DNA of 64,000 nucleotides from positions 1 to 64,000 of the forward strand of contig BNUX01000002.1 of the NCBI GenBank assembly GCA_025997675.1, written 5' to 3'. The position numbers and the translations under genes were made by a program. Below are positions 52,393 to 62,166 of the stretch, one piece after another. The stretch is from Spirochaetia bacterium. GTDB lineage: Bacteria; Spirochaetota; Spirochaetia; Treponematales; Breznakiellaceae. The notes under the pieces were generated by a model, which did not search any database, was not told the DNA's origin, and saw only the letters and a list, made by a program, of their open reading frames with translations. How positions within the stretch are numbered: the first letter of the stretch is position 1; the number at the start of each line of letters is the position of its first letter.

Positions 52393-53349
52393 CTATTTAA
52401 TGGCGCCGATTTCCCGGAAGTACCGTTCAGCCCCCGGATGGAAGGGTACGGAGATACCGCTTACCGCATACTCCACCGACAATTCCCCCCCCTTGGCATG
52501 GGCCGTTTGGATTTGAGCCTTGTTTTCCAGCAGGGCCTTGGTAAGGCTGTAGACCGTATCCGCCGGAACCTTTTTACTGACGATGAAGGTAGCCTTTACC
52601 GCCAGGGTGTTCACCGGCGCGGTCAGTCCCCGGTAGGAATTCGCCGCTAGAGGAAACTGGGTATAGAAGGGATAATCCCGCATAAGCACCTGTGCGTGTT
52701 CATCGTCAATTTCAAGAATCGTGATCTCCTTCCCAATGGCCAAATCCACAATGGCGGTGGTGGGCGCACCGGCGACACAGAAGAACGCGTCGATCTTGTT
52801 GTCCCGGAGTGCGTCCGCAGAGGCGCCGAAGCTGAGGTTTTGCTTGTTGATGTCGTTAAAGGTAATCCCATAGGCATCCAGGATCTGCTTGGCGTTGAAT
52901 TCGACACCGCTCCCTGCATCCCCCACGGAGACATTCTTCCCCTTGAGGTCCGCGATGGTCCGGATACCCGTTGCGGGATTGACCACCACCTGACAGACCT
53001 CCGCGTAGAGCGCCGCCATAGCGACAAAATCCTGGGTTTGCTCCCCGGTAAAGAGATCCACCCCCCGGTAGGCATAATCCATCACGTCGTTCTGTACGAT
53101 GGCAATTTCCACTTCCCCGGCGGCAATAAGCTGAATATTTGCCTTACTCGCCCCGGTGGACTGGATGGTGATGGGAACCTTGGTTTTTTCGGTCAGAACC
53201 TGGCCCACCGCCGACCCGAAGGCATAATACGTACCGGTATTTCCCCCGGTAGCCATGCGGAGCTGCTGACTGCTCCCCTTGGCATAGGCGCCAAGGGTCA
53301 AACCCAGAAACAACACCGCAGTAATAAAAAGAACTCTTGAACCTTTCAT
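52393..53349 (-). CDS. TAXI-family TRAP solute-binding protein
   Basis: 318 residues with a signal peptide (VLFITAVLFLGLTLGAYA). The TAXI signature follows: 'LRMATGGNTGTYYAFGSAVGQVL', then 'GEVEIAIVQNDVMDYAYRG', 'VGDAGSGVEFNAKQILDAYG' and 'DKIDAFFCVAGAPTTAIVDLA'. TAXI proteins bind small carboxylates such as glutamate or alpha-keto acids for the fused TRAP permease. The substrate here is unknown. It heads the minus-strand operon with the DUF1850 and permease genes; a 70-bp gap separates it from putP upstream. Confidence 0.94.
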   Translation of the reverse strand: MKGSRVLFITAVLFLGLTLGAYAKGSSQQLRMATGGNTGTYYAFGSAVGQVLTEKTKVPITIQSTGASKANIQLIAAGEVEIAIVQNDVMDYAYRGVDLFTGEQTQDFVAMAALYAEVCQVVVNPATGIRTIADLKGKNVSVGDAGSGVEFNAKQILDAYGITFNDINKQNLSFGASADALRDNKIDAFFCVAGAPTTAIVDLAIGKEITILEIDDEHAQVLMRDYPFYTQFPLAANSYRGLTAPVNTLAVKATFIVSKKVPADTVYSLTKALLENKAQIQTAHAKGGELSVEYAVSGISVPFHPGAERYFREIGAIK

Positions 53350-53418
53350 TTTTCTCCTCCTAAACTAAACAGACTATAGGACTATACAAACTTAACCCCA
53401 TTAGATCAAACCCCCGCC

Positions 53419-54939
53419 TTAGAATTCCGCAGTCCGGGCGGCTTCGAATTCCTTGTCGATTGCACCGGACGGCTTCGGGGTCCCCAGGCTCACCAGGAAA
53501 ATAACCAGGCAGGACAGGATAAAAGCGGGGAGCAGTTCGTAGACCCCAAAGGCCCCGCCGATTTTGCTGATCCCTTCCTTCCATATAAACACCATAAGCC
53601 CGCCGGTGAGCATCCCCGCGATGGCCCCCTGGAGGGTGGTTCGTTTCCAGAACAGGGAGAAAAGGATGAGCGGGCCGAAGGTGGCGCCCAGCCCCGCCCA
53701 GGCGTAAGACACGATCCGGAAGATGGAATTGTTCCCCGAAAGGGCGATGGACACCCCGAAGATCGTTACTACCAGCATGGTTATCCGTGCCACCCACATC
53801 ACCAGTTGTTCCCCGGCGTCCTTCTTGAGGAGCCCCTTGAAGAGGTCGTTTGCCAGGGCCGAGGAGGCAATGAGCATATAGGAGTCACTGGAACTCATGG
53901 ACGCCGCCAGGACCCCGGAAATCACGATCCCCGCCAGGAGGGGGGGGAAGAAGCGCTGGGCCAGGTGGAGGAAGATGTTCTCCGCATTTCCCGCCGTGGT
54001 TAAGAGGTCGGGCAGGTAGGCGCGGCCGATAAGGCCGATAGCCACCGCCGCGAAGAGGGAGAGCCCGCACCAGGTCACCGCGATGAGCCGGGATTCCGCA
54101 ATCTTGGAGGATTTCTTAATCGCCATGAATCGGAGCAGCACCTGGGGCATCCCGAAGTACCCAAGCCCCCAGGCCAGACAGGACAGGATGGAGAGGAAAC
54201 CGTAGTCCGCCCCGGCAGCCTTCGCCGGCACATAGATACCGAAAATATCCGTAAACCGGGGGAAGTGCGCCAGGTTTTCCGAAACCCCCGCAAAGCCCCC
54301 GGCGTGGACGAAGCCGAATGCCAGCACCAGGAGCAGGGCGCAGACCATGAGGATACCCTGGACAAAGTCGCAGGTACTTTCCGCCAGGAAGCCCCCCAGG
54401 AGGGTATAGAACAGCACCAGCACCGCCCCCAGGATAACCATGACGGCAAAGTATTGTTCCGCCCCGAACACATAGCCAAAGAGCTTCCCGAAGGTCACAA
54501 ACTGGGCTCCTGCATATATGGAAAAGAACACCAGGATCATCACTGCGGCGATAGACATAAGGATACGCTTTTTGTCGTGGAACCGGTTGCTGAAGTAATC
54601 CGGCAGGGTGATAGCGTTACCGGCCACCTGGGAATAGGAACGGAGCCGTTTGGCCACCAGCTTCCAGTTTATCCAGGTACCGATGAAGAGGCCCACCGCA
54701 GTCCAGAAGGCCTCCCCCATCCCGGTAAAGTAGGCCACCCCCGGCAGCCCCATCAGGAGCCAGCCGCTCATATCCGAAGCCTCGGCGCTCATAGCCGCCA
54801 CCCAGGGACCGAGCCCCCGTTTCCCCAGGAAAAACTCCTCGGGGTTGCTGTTACTCCGCCGGGCAAACCACAACCCAATGGCAATAATAAGCACCAGATA
54901 GGCGCCCATACCAATCAGGGTCTGAACAGAACCAGACAT
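53419..54939 (-). CDS. putP: Sodium/proline symporter (PutP, SSS family)
   Basis: 506 residues, about 13 membrane segments. PutP features: 'WVAAMSAEASDMSGWLLMGLPG' at about 45-67 (sodium-site Ser/Ala region), 'YLSNRF'-like 'LPDYFSNRFHDKKRILMSIAAVMIL', 'VQGILMVCALLLVLAFG', 'ISGVLAASMSSSDSYMLIASSALANDLF' with the conserved Ser-Ser, and 'WAGLGATFGPLILFSLFWKRTT'. It imports proline with sodium. It is a single gene with a long gap to the tRNA-Pro gene at 55005. A termite-gut or host-associated spirochaete would use proline as nutrient or osmolyte. Confidence 0.94.
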   Translation of the reverse strand: MSGSVQTLIGMGAYLVLIIAIGLWFARRSNSNPEEFFLGKRGLGPWVAAMSAEASDMSGWLLMGLPGVAYFTGMGEAFWTAVGLFIGTWINWKLVAKRLRSYSQVAGNAITLPDYFSNRFHDKKRILMSIAAVMILVFFSIYAGAQFVTFGKLFGYVFGAEQYFAVMVILGAVLVLFYTLLGGFLAESTCDFVQGILMVCALLLVLAFGFVHAGGFAGVSENLAHFPRFTDIFGIYVPAKAAGADYGFLSILSCLAWGLGYFGMPQVLLRFMAIKKSSKIAESRLIAVTWCGLSLFAAVAIGLIGRAYLPDLLTTAGNAENIFLHLAQRFFPPLLAGIVISGVLAASMSSSDSYMLIASSALANDLFKGLLKKDAGEQLVMWVARITMLVVTIFGVSIALSGNNSIFRIVSYAWAGLGATFGPLILFSLFWKRTTLQGAIAGMLTGGLMVFIWKEGISKIGGAFGVYELLPAFILSCLVIFLVSLGTPKPSGAIDKEFEAARTAEF

Positions 54940-55004
54940 ATATCCTCCTTATGGATACACAGATCTAAGTAATTGCAGCTGAAAGAAGGCAAGTAAAAAC
55001 GTAA

Positions 55005-55077
55005 TCGGGCAGGGCGGATTTGAACCGCCGACCTCTTGGTCCCGAACCAAGCGCGCTACCAACTGCGCTACTACCCG
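55005..55077 (-). tRNA. tRNA-Pro(CGG)
   Basis: Acceptor CGGGTAG/CTGCCCG, anticodon stem CTTGG/CCAAG with loop TTCGGGA (CGG), A discriminator. Its 5' end touches the T-tract of the terminator at 55078, so it depends on read-through from the tRNA-Asp promoter or on processing. Confidence 0.93.
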
Positions 55078-55102
55078 AAAAAAAACCCGTCCCAAGGACG
55101 GG
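55078..55102 (-). terminator. Terminator-like hairpin between tRNA-Asp and tRNA-Pro
   Basis: Minus strand CCCGTCC-TTG-GGACGGG followed by eight T residues (55078-55085). Confidence 0.85.
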
Positions 55103-55124
55103 CTTGGCGAATCTTTCGATTCGA

Positions 55125-55199
55125 CGGGAGCGACGGGGCTTGAACCCGCGATCTCCGGCTTGACAGGCCAGCGTGATAAACCAGCTTCACTACGCCCCC
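55125..55199 (-). tRNA. tRNA-Asp(GTC)
   Basis: Acceptor GGGGGCG/CGCTCCC (one G-T wobble), anticodon stem CTGGC/GCCGG with loop CTGTCAA (GTC), G discriminator as expected for Asp. Confidence 0.93.
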
Positions 55200-55211
55200 A
55201 TACGTTCCAGT

Positions 55212-55240
55212 AGCCTAATGAATGGGGGAAAAAAAGTCAA
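55212..55240 (-). promoter_or_regulatory. Promoter of the Asp/Pro tRNAs
   Basis: Minus strand TTGACT (55235-55240), 17-bp spacer, TAGGCT (55212-55217). The -35 overlaps the last codons of vapC. Confidence 0.72.
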
Positions 55241-55656
55241 GCAGTACGAAACACGTTTTTGATCATTCGCTTCCCCGGCAGGCGGTAAATGTCAAAATCC
55301 GAATCAATGCTGACGATGGACATGATACCCCGTTTTTCCGCGGCGAGTACCAGAGTAGCATCGGCAAAATCCATTGGTAAATCGTGGTATTGGTTAATTA
55401 ACGCCGATACCCGTAAAAGGTCGCCCTGAGAGATATCGTGGAGGATAAGCCCCCGGCGGTTCACCCACTCAAAGAAATCCATCTGGGCCTTGATGCTGAA
55501 GTCCAGCATGTAGCAAACCTCGGTCAGTACCGCCAGGGTGCTTACAAACCGGTAATTCGTCCCCCTAAGAAAATCTTTCATCCGTTCATGATAATTATCA
55601 TCCCGGTCAAAGAGGGCTATCAGGGGACCCGCGTCAATGAGGATGGTGTTTAGCAT
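55237..55656 (-). CDS. vapC: PIN-domain toxin (VapC family)
   Basis: 139 residues with the PIN nuclease layout: Asp8 in ILIDAGPLIALFD, Glu at about 46 in LAVLTEVCYML, Asp at about 97 and 101 in MDFADATLVLA, and an Asp near 118-120 in SIDSDFDIY. These acidic residues bind Mg/Mn for RNA cleavage. It overlaps the ribbon-helix-helix gene upstream by 23 bp, the usual antitoxin-toxin arrangement. VapC toxins cut tRNA or rRNA; the target here is unknown. tRNA-Asp and tRNA-Pro follow directly on the same strand. Confidence 0.9.
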   Translation of the reverse strand: MLNTILIDAGPLIALFDRDDNYHERMKDFLRGTNYRFVSTLAVLTEVCYMLDFSIKAQMDFFEWVNRRGLILHDISQGDLLRVSALINQYHDLPMDFADATLVLAAEKRGIMSIVSIDSDFDIYRLPGKRMIKNVFRTA

Positions 55657-55885
55657 GAAGCTTTTCCCTTATACGGGTTTTATAGCCGGTGGACAGGCCG
55701 CCGTCCCCGCTGCCGTATCGTCCAAAATAGGCTTCCCCAAGCTCCCAGGAGCTTTTTTCTTTTTCCTCCTGGGCCAGATAGGTTGCCACCGCATCCCGTA
55801 CACATTCGGTCTTGGTTATACCCCTTGCTTTAGCGCTTACATCGAGACGATACTCTAAATCTTCGGGCAGTCTGGCACTGGTCAT
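55634..55885 (-). CDS. vapB: Ribbon-helix-helix antitoxin
   Basis: 83 residues. The N-terminal 45 residues are a CopG/Arc-type RHH (MTSARLPEDLEYRLDVSAKARGITKTECVRDAVATYLAQ). The C-terminal part (about 46-83, Lys/Glu then Gly-rich, ending HAKHHPH) would wrap the toxin. Ribosome-binding site CAGGAG. It neutralises VapC and, with it, represses the operon through the palindrome at 55901-55917 over the -10 element. The RHH class is unusual with VapC-PIN only in that many VapB are AbrB-type; RHH partners are also common. Confidence 0.9.
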   Translation of the reverse strand: MTSARLPEDLEYRLDVSAKARGITKTECVRDAVATYLAQEEKEKSSWELGEAYFGRYGSGDGGLSTGYKTRIREKLHAKHHPH

Positions 55886-55900
55886 GGCGTTTTTCTCCTG

Positions 55901-55937
55901 TAATACACAGTGTACTACAGAAATTTCCCCTTGTCAA
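55901..55937 (-). promoter_or_regulatory. vapBC promoter and overlapping operator
   Basis: Minus strand TTGACA (55932-55937), 17-bp spacer, TACACT (55909-55914). The imperfect palindrome TAATACAC-a-GTGTACTA (55901-55917) covers the -10, fitting autorepression by the RHH antitoxin. Confidence 0.78.
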
Positions 55938-55985
55938 GATCTTTTTCATGGTTATTAAAAAAACTCTATATTTTACACAAACCAG

Positions 55986-56014
55986 TTGACAGATACTGAA
56001 TCTACCCCTTATGT
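55986..56014 (+). promoter_or_regulatory. Promoter of the Asp-rich protein
   Basis: TTGACA (55986-55991), 17-bp spacer, TTATGT (56009-56014). The -10 overlaps the ATG at 56011, so translation must start later, at 56047. Confidence 0.65.
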
Positions 56015-56046
56015 TTCAAGGGAAATCACTTTTATTGGAGAAAGCT

Positions 56047-56283
56047 ATGGTTCTGTTCAGAGAGTACAAAGACGATTTTCCATCCTTCCTGGCCCTGGAT
56101 GATGACGACGACGATGATCTGGATGACGACGACGATTTTGATGACATGGAAGACGATTTCGAAGACGATTTTGATGACGATTTCGACGATGACGACGACG
56201 ATTTTGATGATGACGACGACGACGACGATGATGATTTCGATGACTTTGAAGAGGACCCGGATTTTGATGACGACCTTGATTAA
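56047..56283 (+). CDS. Extremely acidic Asp-rich small protein
   Basis: 78 residues from the ATG at 56047 (TTGGAG ribosome-binding site 6 bp upstream). The first 17 residues are ordinary (MVLFREYKDDFPSFLAL); the rest is almost only Asp, Phe and Glu (repeating DDDFDDD, DDFEDDFDD, ending DFDDDLD). No known domain. Long Asp tracts could bind Ca or Mg, mimic nucleic acid as anion decoys, or act as a disordered tail. The regular Phe every 3-6 residues hints at a selected pattern rather than a random GAT/GAC expansion. It has its own promoter and is convergent with rsfS. Confidence 0.7.
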   Translation: MVLFREYKDDFPSFLALDDDDDDDLDDDDDFDDMEDDFEDDFDDDFDDDDDDFDDDDDDDDDDFDDFEEDPDFDDDLD

Positions 56284-56295
56284 TAAGAGCGGATT

Positions 56296-56655
56296 TTAGG
56301 GGTCTATTATCAAGGCGGCGCTCCAAAGCCGTTCCAGTTCATAGAACGAACGGGAATTCGCGGACATGAGGTGAATCACGATGTTTCCCAGATCGGTGAG
56401 GTTCCATTCATCATCGGCGGCGGTTTTCCTCTGTCCCCTGAGTATCGGTATGCCTTTTTCCCGGGCATAGTCCTTGATGTGCCGCTGCAGGCCCGTCATG
56501 TGGGTATTGCTGGAGACTGTGGCGATCACAAAGAAATCGGTCCAGTAGTTGATTTCCCGGAGATCCATCACTATGACCTCTTCCCCGCGGTGGTCCCTGA
56601 TAAGGGCGGCTAGTTCGAGGGCGGCCCTGTCATCCGCCCGAAGCGTATCTTCCAT
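56296..56655 (-). CDS. rsfS: Ribosome silencing factor RsfS
   Basis: 119 residues from the ATG at 56655, with GGAAAGG upstream; a longer start at 56670 is less likely. Family pattern: 'ALELAALIRDHRGEEVIVMDLREINYWTDFFVIATVSSNTHMTGLQRHIKDYARE', then 'DDEWNLTDLGNIVIHLMSANSRSFYELERLW'. RsfS binds ribosomal protein uL14 and blocks subunit joining when nutrients are scarce. It overlaps the LCP stop by 26 bp and is the last gene of the nadD-LCP-rsfS group, the usual neighbourhood of nadD and rsfS. Confidence 0.95.
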   Translation of the reverse strand: MEDTLRADDRAALELAALIRDHRGEEVIVMDLREINYWTDFFVIATVSSNTHMTGLQRHIKDYAREKGIPILRGQRKTAADDEWNLTDLGNIVIHLMSANSRSFYELERLWSAALIIDP

Positions 56656-57822
56656 TGAAGTCCTTTCCAATAATAAGGGTAAAATCTGAACGATATTCCA
56701 GATTCTGAATTGGTATGTCTATGTTCGGATTGGACCGGATGTTCCGGCAGCGGATAATCTCTCCAAAGGTTTTGGCCATGTCCTCGTACCCGGAGTGATC
56801 CACAATTTCCGTGATTTCGTAGTCGTTCCGATCCGCGTTACCGATGGAAATAACGTCATACCCAAAACCCCGGAGTAAATCCGCCGTCCTTCCCGCAAGC
56901 CCCGCCGTGGCGGTTCCATTCAGGACCTCCACGGTTAAGACCCGCTCAGAAATATCCCCCCTCATTTGCCTGGTCAGGGACGCAAGGGATTGGCGGACGA
57001 TTTCCTTGATCAGGTTGCCGTCGTAGAGGGGAAAGAGGAGCCTCTGCCCGGAAACTTCCCGGGCAATACCCTGAACGGACTGGATATTCACCCGGTCCGT
57101 GTCAAGCTTGGCCAGTTCGTCAAAAAGCCGGACCCTGGTCCGGATATCCATAGGTGTTTTCAGCAGGGGCTGGTATATCTGGGCCACGCTTGCCTGCTTG
57201 AGGTAGCCGGCCTTTTCCCCCAGCCGCTTGATAAGCCCCAGGAAAAACCGCTGCCGGCGGAAATGGGCCAGTTCCCGGTCCTCTTCGGGCAATTCATAGG
57301 TTATGTAGCTTCGGGCTTTGGCCCCATCCAGCCGGGTCACCCCTGAGGGGAAGAGGATCCTGTTGCCCTTTTCATATATTTCCACCGGGGCGGGGACGAA
57401 CAGTTCCACCCCCTCAATTAAATCCACCACCTTTCCCAGGTTCTCCAGCTCTATCACGATGGAAAAATTGATCTCAATGCCCAGAAAGTTTTCCATTTCC
57501 CGTTCGAATGCCCCCACTCTCTGGGGGTCGTATACCGTATCGATCCGGTCCACCCGATTGATCCGCTGGATGATCAGCCCCACTTCACCGGGTATGTCGA
57601 AGATGGCCGCCCGTTTGGTTTCCGGGTAATAGAACAAAACATAGGAACTCAGGGGTTTCCTATTCTCTTCAATGATGAAGAGGGTTGAAATAACCCGGTC
57701 CCCGGAAAGGGCTTCCTCAATCGGATCCGAGCGTAGGGCTAAAATGATGAAGGCAATGCCCCCTCCCAGGAGTAATAGGATGAGTACTAAAAGAAACGCG
57801 CTGGCATCAGCCTTTATTTTTC

Positions 57823-57826
<4 letters not shown>
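56630..57826 (-). CDS. LytR-CpsA-Psr (LCP) family protein
   Basis: 398 residues. Membrane anchor at residues about 8-30 (AFLLVLILLLLGGGIAFIILAL). The LCP domain spans about 45-260 ('TLFIIEENRKPLSSYVLFYYPETKRAAIFDIPGEVGL' and 'GVTRLDGAKARSYITYELPEEDRELAHFRRQRFF', with the Arg cluster that binds pyrophosphate lipid). A LytR_C domain follows at about 295-385 (VEVLNGTATAGLAGRTADLLRGFGYDVI). LCP enzymes attach anionic glycopolymers to peptidoglycan in Gram-positives; in spirochaetes the ligand is unclear. The start overlaps the nadD stop by 4 bp (ATGA). Confidence 0.9.
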
Positions 57827-60116
<2,290 letters not shown>

Positions 60117-60147
60117 TCATTGCCCTATTTTCTGACAAACCGGTACC

Positions 60148-60411
60148 CTAAAGAGCCACCGTTGCAGGTACGATCCCGGCAAGTTTCCGGCCCCGGCGGT
60201 TGGAAAATGCCACCGTCCCATCGGCAAGGGCAAAGAGGGTATAGTCCCTGCCGCAGCCCACATTTGCACCGGGATGTATCCTGGTTCCCCGCTGGCGTAC
60301 AATAATAGTCCCCGCCTTTACCGGCTGCCCGTCGGACGCCTTAACCCCAAGGTACTGGGGATTCGAGTCCCGTCCGTTCTTCGCGCCGCTTCCGCCTCTT
60401 TTCCGAGCCAT
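60148..60411 (-). CDS. rpmA: Large ribosomal subunit protein bL27
   Basis: 87 residues, starting directly with the mature sequence [20 protein letters not shown], then '[29 protein letters not shown]'. The N-terminal tail reaches the peptidyl-transferase centre. There is no Firmicutes-type N-terminal extension ending in a Prp cleavage site, although a Prp homologue lies directly upstream (1-bp gap). Order rplU-prp-rpmA is conserved. Confidence 0.97.
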   Translation of the reverse strand: MARKRGGSGAKNGRDSNPQYLGVKASDGQPVKAGTIIVRQRGTRIHPGANVGCGRDYTLFALADGTVAFSNRRGRKLAGIVPATVAL

Positions 60412-60412
60412 A

Positions 60413-60757
60413 TCATTCCTCCTCTAAGCCTTCGCTTAATATATATATACTACAATAGTCCGGGTATTCCCCGGCGACCGACTCCAGCCCCTCCAACAGA
60501 AAAGCGCCCACTGCGGAAAGGAACTCCCTTCCCTGGCCGGTATACTCAATCTCCATCCCCACCAGCCCCCGTTCAGGGGCCGTTCCCCGAACCGTGATCC
60601 CCTCCCCACGGGAAAGGACCCTCAATGCCGTCCTGGTCAACACCGATACGGCGGCGCATACAATATCGCCGCCCTTAGGCCCCGCCCCGGCGTGGCCCCG
60701 GACCCGGCAGGACTTCAATAGTCCCGCCTTATCCAAAGCCGCGTCGATAGTTATCAT
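60413..60757 (-). CDS. prp: Prp-family cysteine protease homologue
   Basis: 114 residues. It matches the YsxB/Prp fold: '[31 protein letters not shown]' has the catalytic His (GHA, about residue 22) and Cys (DIVCAA, about residue 34), and the C-terminus reads '[29 protein letters not shown]'. In Firmicutes Prp removes the N-terminal extension of bL27. It sits between rplU (2-bp gap) and rpmA (1-bp gap). The downstream bL27 has no extension to remove, so the substrate or role must differ or be vestigial; the dyad is intact. Confidence 0.88.
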   Translation of the reverse strand: MITIDAALDKAGLLKSCRVRGHAGAGPKGGDIVCAAVSVLTRTALRVLSRGEGITVRGTAPERGLVGMEIEYTGQGREFLSAVGAFLLEGLESVAGEYPDYCSIYILSEGLEEE

Positions 60758-60759
60758 GG

Positions 60760-61071
60760 CTACGCCCCGACAATATCCTGTATCTTGATAATAGAATACT
60801 GCTGGCGATGCCCCTGCTTACGCCGGTAATCCTTCTTTGGCATATACTTAAACACGATAATCTTGGGGTCCTTCCCGTGGCTTTCCACCACCGCGGATAC
60901 CTTGGCGCCCGTAACATAGGGAGCCCCCACGGTCACCGCTTCACCGGAAACCAAAAGCACGGAATCAATATCCACCGCGGCGCCGACTTCGGCGTCTATC
61001 CGGTCAACTTTTAACACGGCCCCTTTCTCGGCCTTATACTGTTTTCCTTTAAACTCAACCAATGCGTACAT
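60760..61071 (-). CDS. rplU: Large ribosomal subunit protein bL21
   Basis: 103 residues from the ATG at 61071 (AAAGGA ribosome-binding site; an ATG three codons upstream is too close). Family pattern: 'MYALVEFKGKQYKAEKGAVLKV', 'GAPYVTGAKVSAVVESHGKDPKIIVFKYMPKKDYRRKQGHRQ'. It binds 23S rRNA near bL20. First gene of the rplU-prp-rpmA operon. Confidence 0.97.
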   Translation of the reverse strand: MYALVEFKGKQYKAEKGAVLKVDRIDAEVGAAVDIDSVLLVSGEAVTVGAPYVTGAKVSAVVESHGKDPKIIVFKYMPKKDYRRKQGHRQQYSIIKIQDIVGA

Positions 61072-61103
61072 ACTTATCATCCTTTCCGATACGAGTGGTA
61101 TAT

Positions 61104-61133
61104 TTTATACCCCGATAGGGACGAAAGTGTCAA
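61104..61133 (-). promoter_or_regulatory. Promoter of rplU operon
   Basis: Minus strand TTGACA (61128-61133), 18-bp spacer, TATAAA (61104-61109), 33 bp before the rplU ATG. Confidence 0.78.
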
Positions 61134-61163
61134 GTGGGTCGGCAGAAATCAGCAGGAGCCCCC

Positions 61164-61193
61164 TTGACGCCGGCCTTGTATGTGTATTATTCT
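61164..61193 (+). promoter_or_regulatory. Promoter of the STAS gene
   Basis: TTGACG (61164-61169), 18-bp spacer, TATTCT (61188-61193), divergent from the rplU promoter. Confidence 0.6.
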
Positions 61194-61224
61194 GAATTTG
61201 ACAAAACGACATTAAGGAAGCGTC

Positions 61225-61779
61225 ATGGCAAATAACGACATTGTACCTGGGTTTGATGATGAAAAGGATGAGAGCCTCAAGATAAAACTGCAGAAGGTAT
61301 CCGAGGTTGACAGGTGTCTTGTCCTGTATCTTACCGGCTATATTGACACATATAATAGTAACTATTTCCAAAAACGGGTGGCAAAGGCTATTGAGGCAGG
61401 GTTTATCCGCCTGATATTCCATTGCGGAGGGCTCAACTATGTTTCCTCCACCGGTATCGGTTCCTTTACCGCCTTCCTCAAGTCCGCCAAGCCCAAGGGC
61501 GGGGATCTGGTTCTCCTGGAAATCCAGCCCAAGGTGTATGAGGTGTTCCAATTGTTGGGATTCTCTCAATTTTTCAACATTAAAGATGATCTGAACGATT
61601 CGGTCAATTTTTTCCGCGGCAGCGGCGGTTCCGGGGAGCAGGCCACCCTTTTCCCCAAGGTTTTCTCCTGCCCCATCTGTTCCAAGAAGCTAAAAGCCTT
61701 AAAAGCCGGCCGTTTCCGGTGTTCCGAGTGTAAAACCATTCTGGCCATTGATGATTCGGGGCAGGTCTTCCTTGGCTAA
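61225..61779 (+). CDS. STAS-domain protein with C-terminal zinc ribbon
   Basis: 184 residues. Residues about 15-130 are a STAS domain of the anti-sigma-factor-antagonist type ('RCLVLYLTGYIDTYNSNYFQKRVAKAIEAGFIRLIFHCGGLNYVSSTGIGSFTAFL'), with the phosphorylatable Ser in YVSSTGIG. Residues about 148-184 form a Cys4 zinc ribbon: CPICSKK...RCSECKTI. STAS proteins relay partner-switch signals through kinase and phosphatase partners. The added zinc ribbon is unusual and could bind nucleic acid or a partner. AAGGA precedes the ATG. It starts a group with the next gene and pspA, with an overlap to the next. Confidence 0.87.
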   Translation: MANNDIVPGFDDEKDESLKIKLQKVSEVDRCLVLYLTGYIDTYNSNYFQKRVAKAIEAGFIRLIFHCGGLNYVSSTGIGSFTAFLKSAKPKGGDLVLLEIQPKVYEVFQLLGFSQFFNIKDDLNDSVNFFRGSGGSGEQATLFPKVFSCPICSKKLKALKAGRFRCSECKTILAIDDSGQVFLG

Positions 61780-62143
61780 AATAGAACAGTACCTCATCGA
61801 TCTCATGTTTACCTATCAGGAGATTGGGAAAAATGTCTGGCTCATTGATGATGAGGAACACGGTATGGAAGGGGTGGCGGTGGCCCTGAATGAGCCCCTG
61901 GTGGTCTTCCGGGTGGAGGTGATGGACGCCCCCAAGGAGGGCCGGCTGGAGCTGTTTACCAAGCTCCTGGAACTCAATGCCAGCGACCTGGTTCACGGCG
62001 CCTATGCCCTGGAGGGGAACAAAGTCGTATTAATTGATACATTGGAATATGATACCATGGATTATACTGAATTCCGGGCATCTCTGGACGCCTTCAGCCT
62101 GGCCCTGATTCAACATTATCCGATTCTTGCACAATACCGGTAA
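61772..62143 (+). CDS. Small acidic protein of the PspA group, YbjN/CesT-like
   Basis: 123 residues from a TTG at 61772 (GGGGCAGG upstream; overlap of 8 bp with the STAS stop); an ATG at 61748 has no ribosome-binding site. The sequence 'LFTKLLELNASDLVHGAYALEGNKVVLIDTLEYDTMDYTEFRASLDAFS' has the alternating strand-helix pattern of YbjN and type III chaperone-like folds; YjfI (DUF2170), which also neighbours PspA genes, is another candidate. I cannot decide between them. The pspA gene follows by 23 bp, so it probably works with the PspA membrane-stress system. Confidence 0.65.
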   Translation: MAKIEQYLIDLMFTYQEIGKNVWLIDDEEHGMEGVAVALNEPLVVFRVEVMDAPKEGRLELFTKLLELNASDLVHGAYALEGNKVVLIDTLEYDTMDYTEFRASLDAFSLALIQHYPILAQYR

Positions 62144-62166
62144 TTTATATCGCGGAGGTTTTTGCT

